From assembly GCF_000262755.1 (NCBI RefSeq), contig NZ_AFEU01000001.1:248001-312000 (forward strand): a stretch of DNA of 64,000 nt, read 5' to 3'. Below, piece after piece: positions 9,748 to 19,300 of the stretch. This stretch comes from Bacillus methanolicus PB1 (GTDB lineage Bacteria > Bacillota > Bacilli > Bacillales > Cytobacillaceae). A model generated the notes under the pieces. That model searched no databases. It was not told the origin of the DNA and worked only from the letters and a program-made list of their open reading frames with translations. Position 1 is the first letter of the stretch, and every line of letters begins with the position of its first letter. The position numbers and the translations under genes are program-made.

Positions 9748-10299
9748 TTATTTCACAATACGTATATCCTTAATCGGCCAATAAATGATCGATGTTTTTC
9801 CGAGTACATCTTCCATTGGAATTGTTCCTATGTGGCGGCTGTCTTTGCTGTAACGGCGGTTATCACCCATAACAAACAAATGCCCTTCCGGAACCGTTTT
9901 CCGTCCAATTATTTCTTCAAGGGTAAATGGATCCGTCAGGGGTCCGTCTATCACCCGCTTTTTATATTTTTCCAAATATGGTTCTTCATAAGCTTTTCCA
10001 TTAATATACAGCGTATCATTTTTATATTCGATCCGATCACCCGGAAGACCGATTACTCTTTTTATGTAATCTCTATTTTCCGGCGCATGAAAAACAATAA
10101 TATCAAAACGTTCAGGCTTGCCAATCTTATAACTCAGCTTATTGACAATCATTCTGTCCTGGTCTTCAAGTGTCGGCATCATAGACAATCCATCGACCAC
10201 AATCGGCGCAAATAAAAAGTAACGAATGGCTGCTGCCAAAAGGACGGCGATGACAAGCGCCTTTGTCCATTCCCAAAATTCATTTTTCTTTTTCTTCAT
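9748..10299 (-). CDS. lepB: Type I signal peptidase
   Basis: 183 aa. It removes signal peptides from exported proteins on the outer membrane face. A short basic N-terminus (MKKKKNEF) leads into one membrane segment (about 13-31). The nucleophile is Ser39 in DGLSMMPTL and the general base is Lys80 in RDYIKRVIGLPGD; GDNRRYSKDSR is the conserved box near the C-terminus. ATG at 10299 follows GGTGGGG. It sits between rplS and rbgA, a place without a signal peptidase gene in B. subtilis 168 as I recall it. Confidence 0.96.
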   Translation of the reverse strand: MKKKKNEFWEWTKALVIAVLLAAAIRYFLFAPIVVDGLSMMPTLEDQDRMIVNKLSYKIGKPERFDIIVFHAPENRDYIKRVIGLPGDRIEYKNDTLYINGKAYEEPYLEKYKKRVIDGPLTDPFTLEEIIGRKTVPEGHLFVMGDNRRYSKDSRHIGTIPMEDVLGKTSIIYWPIKDIRIVK

Positions 10300-10441
10300 T
10301 TTGTTTCCCCACCATTTCGACTTAAAAAGTAGTATACATATGTTTATTTTACAAAAGTTTTTTTAAATTAACAGGATAGGTGGAATTTTTTATAGATAAT
10401 TTTCAATCGAGATTTTTTATTTGAATAATTCTGAAAAGTCG

Positions 10442-10474
10442 AAAAAGGAGCCTGTCAAACAAGCTCCTTTTTAC
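10442..10474 (-). terminator. Terminator downstream of rplS
   Basis: AAAAGGAGC-(11 nt)-GCTCCTTTTT on the minus strand. It is A/T-flanked on both sides, so it could also work from the plus strand. It ends the ylqD-rimM-trmD-rplS unit before lepB. Confidence 0.75.
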
Positions 10475-10482
10475 TTTAATTG

Positions 10483-10593
10483 TCTAGCGGCGCTCAGGCT
10501 CTCGAGGTCCAAAGTCAAATCACTCCAGTGTCTAAAGGACTCCTGCGTGATTCATCTTGTGCATTCCGGGCCTGATCGAGGCGCTTTTCGCAT
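10483..10593. repeat. GCGCC-type intergenic repeat between lepB and rplS
   Basis: A GC-richer block (TGTCTAGCGGCGCTCAGG ... GATCGAGGCGCTTTTCG) of about 110 bp with inverted GGCGC ends and an inner AATCAC/GTGATT stem. The ends look like an intergenic repeat I have seen widely in Bacillaceae genomes. A degenerate partial copy may be present at 12831. Function unknown. Confidence 0.5.
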
Positions 10594-10599
10594 TTCTTA

Positions 10600-10944
10600 T
10601 TATCGAATTTCTTTTATACGAGCTTTTTTACCGCGAAGGTTGCGCAAGTAGTAAAGCTTAGCACGGCGTACTTTACCGCGGCGCACAACTTCAATGTTCG
10701 CAATTTTTGGTGTGTGTAATGGGAATGTACGCTCTACTCCAACACCATAGGAAACTTTACGAACAGTGAAAGTTTCACTTATACCGCCGCCACGACGCTT
10801 TATCACAACACCTTCAAACACCTGGATACGTTCACGGGAACCTTCGATAACTTTTACGTGAACACGTACAGTATCACCAGGGCGAAAATCCGGAATATCA
10901 GTGCGAAGCTGTTCTTTTGTGATTTCTTCGATTAATTTATGCAT
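10600..10944 (-). CDS. rplS: 50S ribosomal protein L19
   Basis: 114 aa ([20 protein letters not shown]...RIKEIR), closely matching Bacillus L19, which sits at the 30S-50S interface. The frame is open 11 codons further upstream, but the ATG at 10944 has a strong GGGAGGAG site seven to eight nt before it and matches all homologues. It follows trmD with a 132-nt gap that probably carries a leader element. Confidence 0.98.
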   Translation of the reverse strand: MHKLIEEITKEQLRTDIPDFRPGDTVRVHVKVIEGSRERIQVFEGVVIKRRGGGISETFTVRKVSYGVGVERTFPLHTPKIANIEVVRRGKVRRAKLYYLRNLRGKKARIKEIR

Positions 10945-11076
10945 CGTTTTCAACTCCTCCCACAGATGCTCTTGCAAATATCCTTTTATTGCAGCGGAAC
11001 ATCGTTCTCAACAGGCTAAACTCTATTGCCCAGTCACGATGAATATCATAACATATGACATATTTTGTTGCAATAG
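10945..11076 (-). ncRNA. Candidate L19 leader in the trmD-rplS gap
   Basis: A 132-nt gap in a region where most gaps are under 20 nt. It reads on the minus strand through GGGCAATAGAGTTTAGCC and GATGTTCCGCTGCAAT before the Shine-Dalgarno site. Autoregulatory L19 leaders are known upstream of rplS in Bacillales; I assign this by position and rough memory of the motif, not by a covariance model. Confidence 0.4.
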
Positions 11077-11820
11077 CTAGTCGTACTGTTTTTTTATTTC
11101 ATCCAGCCATTTTACTTGTTTAGGAGACAGGATGATTTTTTTCAGTAAATCCGGCCGGCGCAAGTAGGTTCTGAGTAAAGACTCTTTTTCTCTCCATTCT
11201 TCTATTAGCCGATGATTTCCTGAGAGTAAAACATCAGGAACTTTCATACCTCGAAACTCAGCAGGCCGCGTATAATGGGGATGCTCTAGCAATCCTGTTG
11301 AAAATGAATCCCTTAAATGGGATTCTTCGCTTCCCAAAACACCGGGAAGGAGTCGGACAATACTGTCAATAACCACCATCGCTCCAAGCTCTCCTCCGGT
11401 TAAAACATAGTCACCGATTGAAATCTCATCTGTTGCAAGATGTTCGCGGATTCGTTCATCATAGCCTTCATAGTGACCGCAAATAAAAATCAAATGTTGT
11501 TCTTTTGCCAGTTCCTCGGCTTTACGTTGATCATAGCGCTCCCCTTGGGGACAGAGAAGAATCACTCTGGAAGCATCACTGCCATGCTTCTCCTTTAATG
11601 AGGCTACAGCATCGAAAATCGGTTGAGGTTTTAAAACCATCCCTGCTCCCCCGCCGTATGGGTAATCATCAACCGTTTGATGTTTATTGTCAGCAAATTC
11701 GCGGAAATTCACAATATTATATAAGACTGCATTCTTGTCGGCAGCTTTTTTTAAAATAGAGTGGCCCAACACCCCGCTGAACATTTCTGGAAAGAGCGTA
11801 AGAATATCAATTTTCATCAT
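11077..11820 (-). CDS. trmD: tRNA (guanine-37-N1) methyltransferase
   Basis: 247 aa. It methylates G37 next to the anticodon using SAM and prevents +1 frameshifting. The N-terminal SPOUT knot domain shows [26 protein letters not shown] and the knot [21 protein letters not shown]; the C-terminal helical domain binds tRNA. The ATG at 11820 overlaps the end of rimM by 4 nt. The rimM-trmD-rplS order is the classic ribosome-maturation operon. Confidence 0.98.
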   Translation of the reverse strand: MMKIDILTLFPEMFSGVLGHSILKKAADKNAVLYNIVNFREFADNKHQTVDDYPYGGGAGMVLKPQPIFDAVASLKEKHGSDASRVILLCPQGERYDQRKAEELAKEQHLIFICGHYEGYDERIREHLATDEISIGDYVLTGGELGAMVVIDSIVRLLPGVLGSEESHLRDSFSTGLLEHPHYTRPAEFRGMKVPDVLLSGNHRLIEEWREKESLLRTYLRRPDLLKKIILSPKQVKWLDEIKKQYD

Positions 11821-12335
11821 GACAATAATCCTTCCATCGGTTTAATCAGGACTATTTTTTCTTTTACATCGACCTTTTTCACGACTTCATCAATATATGG
11901 AATTAATATTTCTTTTCCGTCCTTATCTTTTACGACCCAAACATCATTGGACCCGGGAGTAAGAATCTCTTTTATTATTCCAATTTCTTCACCGGATGTT
12001 GTAAAGACAAGGCAGCCAATAATCTCATGAAAATAATATTCTCCTTCTTCCAACGGACTGAGCTGGTTTTCGGAAATTTTCAAAATTCCGCCCTTCATCT
12101 TTTCAACATCTGAGATGCTTTCGTATCCCTTGAAAGTTAATAAATCAAAATTTTTATGTTTGCGATGGCTATTTACAACCAATTCTAACGGCTCTTTTAA
12201 ATCCGGCATAAATAAAAATAAAGTATTGCCAGGTTTATAACGTTCATCGGCAAAATCAGTTATGGAAATTATCCTGACTTCTCCTTTAAGTCCGTGTGTA
12301 TTGACGATTTTGCCGACATTGAACCATTTGACCAT
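11817..12335 (-). CDS. rimM: Ribosome maturation factor RimM
   Basis: 172 aa. It assists assembly of the 30S head near S19. The N-terminal beta-barrel starts [19 protein letters not shown], and the C-terminal PRC-barrel contains [29 protein letters not shown] at 12347 is in frame, but it lies inside the Shine-Dalgarno sequence GAGAGGTGAT, so the ATG at 12335 is chosen. It overlaps trmD by 4 nt. Confidence 0.97.
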   Translation of the reverse strand: MVKWFNVGKIVNTHGLKGEVRIISITDFADERYKPGNTLFLFMPDLKEPLELVVNSHRKHKNFDLLTFKGYESISDVEKMKGGILKISENQLSPLEEGEYYFHEIIGCLVFTTSGEEIGIIKEILTPGSNDVWVVKDKDGKEILIPYIDEVVKKVDVKEKIVLIKPMEGLLS

Positions 12336-12343
12336 TGAGTCGA

Positions 12344-12736
12344 TCACCTCTCACGAATTTCTGCTACGATGCCATCTTTAATAATAATCGTCTTCCCGCT
12401 TAACAACTCGTCCCAACGGTCTCCTTCATTTACATCAACAAGCGCTTGCACTTCTGATTCCTTAAGTTCGCTTCCTAAAGGTAGCATATGTAATTGTTCA
12501 CATTGAAAATCCAATAGTTTTATTTTTTCCTGTCTCATTTGGATCTCTTTTTCAAAGTGCTTTTTTACATTTTCAGGATGGAACTTTTTTGATTTCTCAA
12601 ACTTTCGCAATTCAAAACGCAGCTGGTCTGTTTCTTTTTGAAGCTGCCGTTTTTTTGAACGATATTTTTCAAGCAGCTCGTTTCGGCTGTTTTCAGTTAA
12701 TATTTGCTTCACCACAACAGTTTGGAGAATTTTCAC
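12344..12736 (-). CDS. ylqD: YlqD-family protein
   Basis: 130 aa, function unknown. The N-terminus [22 protein letters not shown] matches the Bacillus YlqD family. Residues about 25-75 form a charged coiled coil rich in Lys, Glu and Gln. The tail ([25 protein letters not shown]) looks like a small beta domain. It heads the ylqD-rimM-trmD-rplS unit just after the khpA terminator, and its stop lies 8 nt before the rimM start, so a translation or ribosome link is plausible. Confidence 0.85.
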   Translation of the reverse strand: MKILQTVVVKQILTENSRNELLEKYRSKKRQLQKETDQLRFELRKFEKSKKFHPENVKKHFEKEIQMRQEKIKLLDFQCEQLHMLPLGSELKESEVQALVDVNEGDRWDELLSGKTIIIKDGIVAEIRER

Positions 12737-12794
12737 TTTTGCGCCTCCTTATAACAATTTGTCCGCGCTTCTAAAAAAAGTTTTATTATTATTG

Positions 12795-12818
12795 AAAAAA
12801 GGAGGGTCACCCCTCCTT
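12795..12818 (-). terminator. Terminator between khpA and ylqD
   Basis: A 7-bp stem AAGGAGG/CCTCCTT followed by TTTTTTC on the minus strand. It divides the rpsP-khpA part from the ylqD-rplS part of an otherwise continuous gene run. Confidence 0.8.
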
Positions 12819-12830
12819 ATCTATGGCTTG

Positions 12831-12879
12831 TTGCTAGTGATAAATATGAAGCTGCACTCCTGATCCAGGCGCGAAGCTT
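12831..12879. repeat. Degenerate partial copy of the GCGCC-type repeat
   Basis: The minus strand reads GAAAAGCTTCGCGCCTGGATCAGG, similar to GAAAAGCGCCTCGATCAGG at the edge of the element at 10483-10593. The match soon fades, so this may be chance or an old remnant. Confidence 0.25.
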
Positions 12880-12885
12880 TTCAAT

Positions 12886-13116
12886 CTATTCACTGATCTC
12901 TAGAAAAATCTTCTTTTGTTGTGATGATCCTGCTGCATAGACAACAGTTCGAATCGCATTTGCAACGCGCCCTTGCTTTCCAATGACTTTCCCCATGTCA
13001 TTCTTGTTGACAGAAAGCTGATAGGTTACGCGATGATCCTCCTCAAGGACATTCACTTGAACATCTTCCGGAAAATCAACAAGGGGCTTAACAATTGTTT
13101 CAATTAATTCTTTCAT
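12886..13116 (-). CDS. khpA: RNA-binding KH-domain protein KhpA (YlqC)
   Basis: 76 aa, a single KH domain with the nucleic-acid loop GKQGRVANAIRTVV (about 44-57, GxxG = GKQG). In related Firmicutes KhpA pairs with KhpB (Jag) and affects cell division and small-RNA regulation. It is 11 nt downstream of rpsP, the usual partner, and a terminator follows it. Confidence 0.95.
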   Translation of the reverse strand: MKELIETIVKPLVDFPEDVQVNVLEEDHRVTYQLSVNKNDMGKVIGKQGRVANAIRTVVYAAGSSQQKKIFLEISE

Positions 13117-13127
13117 TTTATCTGCAA

Positions 13128-13400
13128 TTACTTGCTGTTTTTAGCGTTATGGAATTTTTCCATGATGCCTTGTTTAGAAAATAAATTGCGAACTGTGTCA
13201 GACGGTTTTGCACCGTTTTGCAACCATTTAAGAGCCAATTCTTCATTAATTTCAATTTGAGCCGGCTCAGTAACAGGGTTGTAAGTTCCCACTGTTTCAA
13301 TGAAACGTCCGTCACGAGGAGAACGAGAATCAGCTACTACGATACGGTAGAAAGGAGATTTTTTAGCTCCCATACGTTTTAAACGAATTTTTACTGCCAT
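13128..13400 (-). CDS. rpsP: 30S ribosomal protein S16
   Basis: 90 aa ([24 protein letters not shown]...), the standard S16 length. The frame is open 11 codons upstream to 13433, but the ATG at 13400 has a GGAGGTG site and the universal MAVKIRL start. A promoter candidate lies just upstream, after ffh, so rpsP-khpA can be transcribed apart from ffh. Confidence 0.98.
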   Translation of the reverse strand: MAVKIRLKRMGAKKSPFYRIVVADSRSPRDGRFIETVGTYNPVTEPAQIEINEELALKWLQNGAKPSDTVRNLFSKQGIMEKFHNAKNSK

Positions 13401-13439
13401 GTTAAATAAGCACCTCCGAATAGTTTCACACAAGTTATT

Positions 13440-13469
13440 ATAATATCAAACAAAAATATAGATTGTAAA
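13440..13469 (-). promoter_or_regulatory. Candidate promoter of rpsP-khpA
   Basis: Minus strand TTTACA (13469-13464), an 18-nt AT-rich spacer, TATTAT (13445-13440). It is the only clear box pair in the 110 bp between ffh and rpsP. Confidence 0.45.
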
Positions 13470-13510
13470 GGTTTTTTTCTTAACACACAAAAATTTCGAT
13501 TGATTCCTAA

Positions 13511-14863
13511 TTAAAAAGGATTAAAAGGCAATTTGAAGCCGCCTTTTCTCTTCCCTTTTTGCTGCATTCCGGCCATTTGTTTCATCATTTTCTTCATATC
13601 TTCAAATTGCTTCAGCAGCCGGTTTACTTCCTGGATGGTCGTTCCACTGCCTTTTGCAATCCGTTTCCGCCTGCTGGCGTTAATGATTTCAGGATGAATC
13701 TTCTCTTCCTTCGTCATTGATTTGATGATCGCCTCAACATGTGCAATCTGCTTTTCATCAATCGTTAAATTGTTCAGACCCTTAATCTTATTGGCACCTG
13801 GCATCATTTTCAGAAGCTCGTCAAGAGGGCCCATTTTTCGAACCTGCCCGAGCTGTTCAAGAAAATCATCAAGTGTAAAAGAAGCTGTTCGAATCTTCTT
13901 TTCGAGCTCTTTTGCTTTTTCTTCATCTACGGTTGCTTGAGCTTTTTCAATCAATGTAAGAACATCGCCCATTCCGAGAATTCTCGAAGCCATTCTTTCC
14001 GGATGGAAAGGCTCAATTGCATCCATTTTTTCTCCTAAACCGACAAATTTAATGGGAGTTTGGGTAACAGCACGAAGGGATAGTGCAGCACCGCCCCGTG
14101 TATCTCCATCAAGCTTTGTTAAAACAACACCCGTCAAGCCAAGCTGTTCGTTAAAACTTTGAGCTACGTTTACGGCATCTTGCCCAGTCATTGCGTCGAC
14201 AATGAGGAAAATTTCGTCCGGTTTGGCAAGTTCTTTTATTTCTTTTAATTCAGCCATTAACGCTTCATCAACATGCAAACGGCCCGCAGTATCAATCAAA
14301 ACATAGTCATGATGCTCTTCTTTTGCTTTCTCGACAGCCTGTCTTGCAATTTCCACAGGGCTGACTTGGTCACCGAGAGAAAAAACAGGTATGTTCAATT
14401 GTTTTCCTAAAGTCTCAAGCTGTTTAATTGCAGCAGGCCGATAAATATCGGCCGCGACCAGCATTGGCTTGCGGTTATATTTTTTCCGAAGCAAATTGGC
14501 CAGTTTGCCGGTTGTCGTTGTTTTACCGGCACCTTGAAGTCCGACCATCATGATAACAGTCGGCGGACGGTTTGATACAGCAATTTTGCTTTGCTCTCCG
14601 CCCATTAATTCGGTCAGTTCTTCTTTAACGACTTTAATGACTTGCTGGCCCGGTGTTAAGCTTTTCATTACTTCTTGGCCTACAGCGCGTTCACTGACCT
14701 TTTTTACAAATTCTTTGACGACTTTAAAGTTTACGTCCGCTTCTAAAAGGGCCAGTCGAACTTCGCGCATCATTTCTTTTACATCCGCTTCAGTGACTTT
14801 TCCTTTTCCGCGGATCTTTTGAATTGTCTTTTGCAGTCGGTCGGCTAATCCTTCAAATGCCAT
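13511..14863 (-). CDS. ffh: Signal recognition particle protein Ffh
   Basis: 450 aa. The GTPase of the SRP, which binds 4.5S/scRNA and signal sequences and docks with FtsY. Domains: N helical bundle (1-85), G domain with GLQGAGKTTTTGKLA (about 108-122), DTAGR and TKLDGD, then the methionine-rich M domain ending FEDMKKMMKQMAGMQQKG. It is 12 nt downstream of ylxM, a gene pairing conserved in Gram-positives. Confidence 0.98.
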   Translation of the reverse strand: MAFEGLADRLQKTIQKIRGKGKVTEADVKEMMREVRLALLEADVNFKVVKEFVKKVSERAVGQEVMKSLTPGQQVIKVVKEELTELMGGEQSKIAVSNRPPTVIMMVGLQGAGKTTTTGKLANLLRKKYNRKPMLVAADIYRPAAIKQLETLGKQLNIPVFSLGDQVSPVEIARQAVEKAKEEHHDYVLIDTAGRLHVDEALMAELKEIKELAKPDEIFLIVDAMTGQDAVNVAQSFNEQLGLTGVVLTKLDGDTRGGAALSLRAVTQTPIKFVGLGEKMDAIEPFHPERMASRILGMGDVLTLIEKAQATVDEEKAKELEKKIRTASFTLDDFLEQLGQVRKMGPLDELLKMMPGANKIKGLNNLTIDEKQIAHVEAIIKSMTKEEKIHPEIINASRRKRIAKGSGTTIQEVNRLLKQFEDMKKMMKQMAGMQQKGKRKGGFKLPFNPF

Positions 14864-14875
14864 TCACGCCGCCTC

Positions 14876-15208
14876 CTAATCTAATTTCTCAAGCTCCGCG
14901 ATGAGATCCAAAAGATCACAGTTCGATGAATGATCTTCCTTTACCAACTCTTTCATTTTGGAAATCAGTTTGCTTCGCTCTTGAAATTTTTGAAATAATA
15001 ACAGCTTTTCCTCATATTCTTCGAGCATTGCTTCAGTCCGTTTGATGTTATCGTACACCGCCTGACGACTAACATCATATTGTTCGGCAATCTCGCCGAG
15101 GGAATAATCGTCCAAATAATATAAGGACATATAGCTGCGCTGCTTTGGAGTTAACAACGATTGATAAAAATCATACAAATAGTTCATTCGCGTTGTTTTT
15201 TCAAGCAC
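14876..15208 (-). CDS. ylxM: YlxM, SRP-associated helix-turn-helix protein
   Basis: 110 aa, starting with GTG at 15208 after AAGGGGGGAT. It has a sigma-70-region-4-like helix-turn-helix ([23 protein letters not shown], about 37-59) and an acidic helical tail. In streptococci YlxM binds SRP components and modulates their GTPase activity; whether it binds DNA in this organism is unknown. It is the first gene of the ylxM-ffh unit behind a strong promoter. Confidence 0.95.
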   Translation of the reverse strand: MLEKTTRMNYLYDFYQSLLTPKQRSYMSLYYLDDYSLGEIAEQYDVSRQAVYDNIKRTEAMLEEYEEKLLLFQKFQERSKLISKMKELVKEDHSSNCDLLDLIAELEKLD

Positions 15209-15249
15209 CGCCGATCCCCCCTTGTTAAGTGAAAAGCCTTTACAAAAAA

Positions 15250-15278
15250 AGTTTACACAAACCCTTTGATGATGTCAA
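15250..15278 (-). promoter_or_regulatory. Sigma-A promoter of ylxM-ffh
   Basis: Minus strand perfect -35 TTGACA (15278-15273), 17-nt spacer, -10 TAAACT (15255-15250), 40 nt upstream of the ylxM GTG. Confidence 0.7.
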
Positions 15279-15286
15279 GAAATTAT

Positions 15287-15308
15287 CTTTACATGAACTC
15301 TTGTAAAG
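15287..15308 (-). terminator. Weak hairpin between ftsY and ylxM
   Basis: CTTTACA/TGTAAAG arms around a short loop, 10 nt after the ftsY stop. It is AT-rich and lacks a T-run, so termination is doubtful. Confidence 0.3.
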
Positions 15309-15318
15309 GTCAAACCCA

Positions 15319-16311
15319 TTATTTCTCCGTTTCATTCTCAATGAGATTTGCAAATAATCCATAAACATATTTTTCTGCATCAAACTCTTGAAGATCATCC
15401 ATTTTTTCACCGAGGCCGACGAATTTTACAGGAATGTTTAGTTCATTTCGAATCGCAAGGACAATTCCGCCTTTTGCTGTTCCATCAAGCTTTGTTAAGA
15501 CGATTCCCGTAACGTTAGTTGCTTCTTTAAAGGTTTTGGCCTGGATCATTGCATTTTGTCCCGTCGTAGCATCGACGACAAGGAGAACCTCATGCGGGGC
15601 TCCGGGAATTTCACGTTCGATGACCCGCTTTACTTTTTCCAATTCCTTCATTAAATTAACCTTATTTTGGAGTCTTCCGGCCGTATCGCAAAGCAAAATA
15701 TCTGCTTTTCTGGCTTTTGCGGCCCGGATCGCATCATACATAACAGCAGCGGGATCTGAACCTGCTCCTTGCTTAATTACTTCAACACCGACGCGCTCTC
15801 CCCAAACTTCAAGCTGTTCAATCGCACCTGCACGGAAAGTGTCCCCAGCAGCCAATAAGACATTTTTTCCTTCCGATTTAAATTTATGGGCAAGCTTTCC
15901 GATCGTTGTTGTTTTTCCGACACCGTTAACACCAACAAAAAGAATAACGGTAAGTCCGTCTTCTTGAATATTTAATTCGGAAATGCTTTCTTCTCCACCC
16001 TGGTAAATTTCCACGAGCTTTTCTGAGATAACTGCCTGCACTTCTTTCGGATCATGAATGTTACGGCGTTTTACTTCCATTTTTAATTCGTCAATTAATT
16101 CCATTGCGGTATCAAAACCTACATCGGCTTGAATGAGAATTTCTTCTAGTTCCTCAAAAAACTCTTCATCAACTTTACGGTAACGTGCAACAAGATCATT
16201 GACTTTTCCGGCAAAACTATCCCGTGTCTTCGTCAAACCTTCTTTAAACTTCACTGTCACACTGTCTGCTTGTTTTGTGATTTTTTCTTTTAATTTTTTG
16301 AAGAAACTCAT
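15319..16311 (-). CDS. ftsY: SRP receptor FtsY
   Basis: 330 aa. The membrane-associated GTPase that receives SRP-ribosome complexes. It has a short basic N-terminus (MSFFKKLKEKITKQAD), as in Bacillus, without the long acidic A domain of E. coli. The NG domain shows GVNGVGKTTTIGKLAHKF (about 127-144), DTAGRLQNK, and TKLDGTAKGG near the end. It is 56 nt downstream of smc in the conserved rnc-smc-ftsY cluster. Confidence 0.98.
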   Translation of the reverse strand: MSFFKKLKEKITKQADSVTVKFKEGLTKTRDSFAGKVNDLVARYRKVDEEFFEELEEILIQADVGFDTAMELIDELKMEVKRRNIHDPKEVQAVISEKLVEIYQGGEESISELNIQEDGLTVILFVGVNGVGKTTTIGKLAHKFKSEGKNVLLAAGDTFRAGAIEQLEVWGERVGVEVIKQGAGSDPAAVMYDAIRAAKARKADILLCDTAGRLQNKVNLMKELEKVKRVIEREIPGAPHEVLLVVDATTGQNAMIQAKTFKEATNVTGIVLTKLDGTAKGGIVLAIRNELNIPVKFVGLGEKMDDLQEFDAEKYVYGLFANLIENETEK

Positions 16312-16367
16312 TTCTTCACTTCCTTTTCTACTTGATCGATTTCAGCATATTACTAGCCGATAAGATA

Positions 16368-19300
16368 TCAAGATGTTTGCAGAAATTCGTTCGTTTCCGC
16401 AAGCCTTACAGAAACAAGCTTGGACACACCGGATTCCTGCATCGTTACACCATAGAGGACATCCGCTTCTTCCATCGTGCCTTTTCTATGAGTAATTACG
16501 ATAAACTGAGTTTCAGAGCTGTATCTTTTCAAATACTGGCTAAAACGGGATACATTTGCTTCGTCAAGTGCAGCTTCTACTTCATCCAGTATACAAAATG
16601 GAACGGGACGGACTTTAAGAATCGAAAAAAGGAGAGCTATGGCGGTCAGCGCCCTTTCTCCTCCAGATAAAAGCCCGAGATTTTGCAGTTTTTTTCCCGG
16701 CGGCTGGGCAACAATTTCAATTCCGGTATTTAACAAGTCATCCGGATCGGTTAATTTTAAATCAGCTCTTCCGCCCCCGAATAAAGTTCTAAATACAGAT
16801 TCGAAATGAGCGCGTATGCCATTAAAGGTCTGTTCAAAACGTTTTTTCATTTCTTCGTCCATTTCATCAATGACTTGGAACAAAGTATCTTTCGCTATTT
16901 GTAAGTCTCTCTTCTGTTCCGACAAGAATTCATATCGTTCAGAAACCCGTTCATATTCTTCAATTGCACCAAGATTAACGGTCCCCAATTCCTCAATGGC
17001 AAGCTTAATAAGTTTTACTTTTTTCCGCGCTTCTTCAAGAGGCATCGTTAGAGGATATTGTTGTTTTGCACCGTCAAAGGAGAGCAGATACTCTTCCCGA
17101 AGATGGACCAGCCTGTTTTCGAGTTCGACATCAATCCTGTTCAATTTTATTTCTTCATCTTTTAAGACAACAACAAGGCCTCTATGCTGACTCTTAAGTT
17201 CTTTTGCTTCGATCTCCGCTTCTTCCAGCAAAGCCTGCAGCTTCATCCGTTCTTCGCGCCTTGAAGAGATGAGCTTTATGGTTTCATTTTTATCCTGCAA
17301 CTTATGTTTTGCAGCCTCTTCAAGCTGCAACTCTCCAGTAGAACTGTCTGTCATCTCTGTTGAAAGAAGCTCCAAGTCTTCTTGAAATGTTACAAGCTTC
17401 TGTTCCGTTTCTCTTAAATCGCCGTCAATCCTCTCAATCTTTTCATTCTTATGACGAAGCTCTTGTTTTTTCGCAGCAATTACAGCTTTTAAATCGGCGA
17501 TTTCAGTTGAAATCGCTTCTTTGGAGACGATGTCTTGATTTTTGCGTTCGGTCAATACAGAAATCTCTTTATCCAGCTCAGAAATGGAAGAATCATGCGA
17601 ATCAAGCTTTATTGAAAGCTCCTTTTTTCTCGAAAGCAGCTTTTCCATTTCTTCTTTAAACTGAACCTTATCCATGTCGTATAGGGCAAGCCGTTCATTA
17701 ATGTTCTTTTCAGCTAATTCCACTTCACGAAGTTCAACTTTAAATGACTGTTCCTTAAAACGGAGCGCCTCACCTGTTTTTCTCATGTCTTCTGCCTTCT
17801 TTTCAAGTTGCTGAATGTCTTCTTTAAGGCGTTTTACATGAGATTCCAGCTTCTCCGTTTTAAGTTCCATGTCTGTTAACTTCTCTTTTAATTCTTTAAG
17901 TTCCCCTTTTCTGCTTAACAGAGAAGTTGTTTTTTGTTTCAGAGCACCGCCTGTCATCGAACCGCCCGGATTTACAATGTCGCCTTCAAGAGTAACGATG
18001 CGGTATCTGTATTCCAATAATTTAGCCAATTCATTTGCGCTTATTAAATCTTTTGTAACAACGACATTACCGAGCAGATATAAGATAATATTTGTATATT
18101 TGCGGTCAAATTGGACTAAATTCGCTGCCACGCCCACAAAAGATGGATGCTTTTCAATTGACTTAGTTTGAGCGGAAGACAGCTGTTTTCCTTTAATGAC
18201 ATTTAGCGGAAGGAAAGTCGCTCTTCCGAAAGAATTCTTTTTTAAAAATTGAATCGCCGCTCTCCCGCTTTGTTCTGAATCAACGACAATATGCTGCATT
18301 GCTCCTCCGAGAGCTGTTTCAATTGCAACCTCGTATTCCTTTGGAACGCGGATTAGTTCCGCAACCGCCCCTTCTATGCCTTGAAGTTTAGACTGGCGGG
18401 CTTTTAATACTTCCTTTACGCCTTGAAAAAACCCGGTATAATCTTCTTCCATTTCTTCCAGCATATCTTTGCGGGATTTCGCTTGCTGCAAATATTGATA
18501 AGCTTGATAAAGCGTCTTTTCCTGCTTTTGATAATTATTTTTTAATGCCTCAAGTTTTTTCTGCTCTTCCATATAGAAACGGACATGATTTTCGAGCTTT
18601 TTTTTAGCATCGTTCAGAAAAGACAGAACTTCCCGTTTTTTTTCTTCGATTTTCCTTCGTTCATCAAGAAATTTTACATTCTCATTGTCTAATCTTGTAT
18701 TTCTGGCATTTAGCTGTTCAAGCTGCTGCTCAATATAGCGAAGCTCGTTTTTGGCGCTGGCCTGTTCATTTAAGAGTTCAATGTAATCGCTTTTTAACGA
18801 TTCTATTTTTTCATCAATGTTTTCAGTTAATGATTTTAAGTGCTGCTGTTTTTCAAATAGTTTTTGTTCCAGCTGTTTCGTATCATTCGCAAGCTCCACA
18901 GCAGCAGATTCTTGCTCTCTTTTTTGTTTTTTTAGATTTTTTATTTTTAAGGTTAATTCTTCAATGTTTTTTTCAAGCTGTTCCTTGTTTTGTGATGCGT
19001 TTTTTTTTCTTTCTTTTAATACTTCTTTTCGCCCCTCCAATTTTTCAAGTTCTTCACTCGCATGGAGAAGGACGGTTTGCAGATTACTGATTGACTCATC
19101 AATCGCAGAAATATGGTCGCGAAGCTCCTCGATTTTTGCTTCTTTAGCTTGAATATCTGACGAATGCTTTCGTTCATCTTTTTGATGCTGTTCCAGCTGC
19201 TTCGACAGCTTTTCCCATTGTGCATGGAGATCTTCAATTTCATGGACGGTAAGCGCGATTTCAATTTTTTCAAGTTCTTCTTTTTTCTCCAAATATTCTT

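Noticed and set aside
10300-10380. Promoter for lepB at TATACT near 10330
   Set aside because: The -10 is good but no -35 with acceptable spacing is visible.
15434-15967. Plus-strand open frame opposite ftsY
   Set aside because: Fully inside ftsY, antisense, with a composition expected from the reverse of a coding strand.
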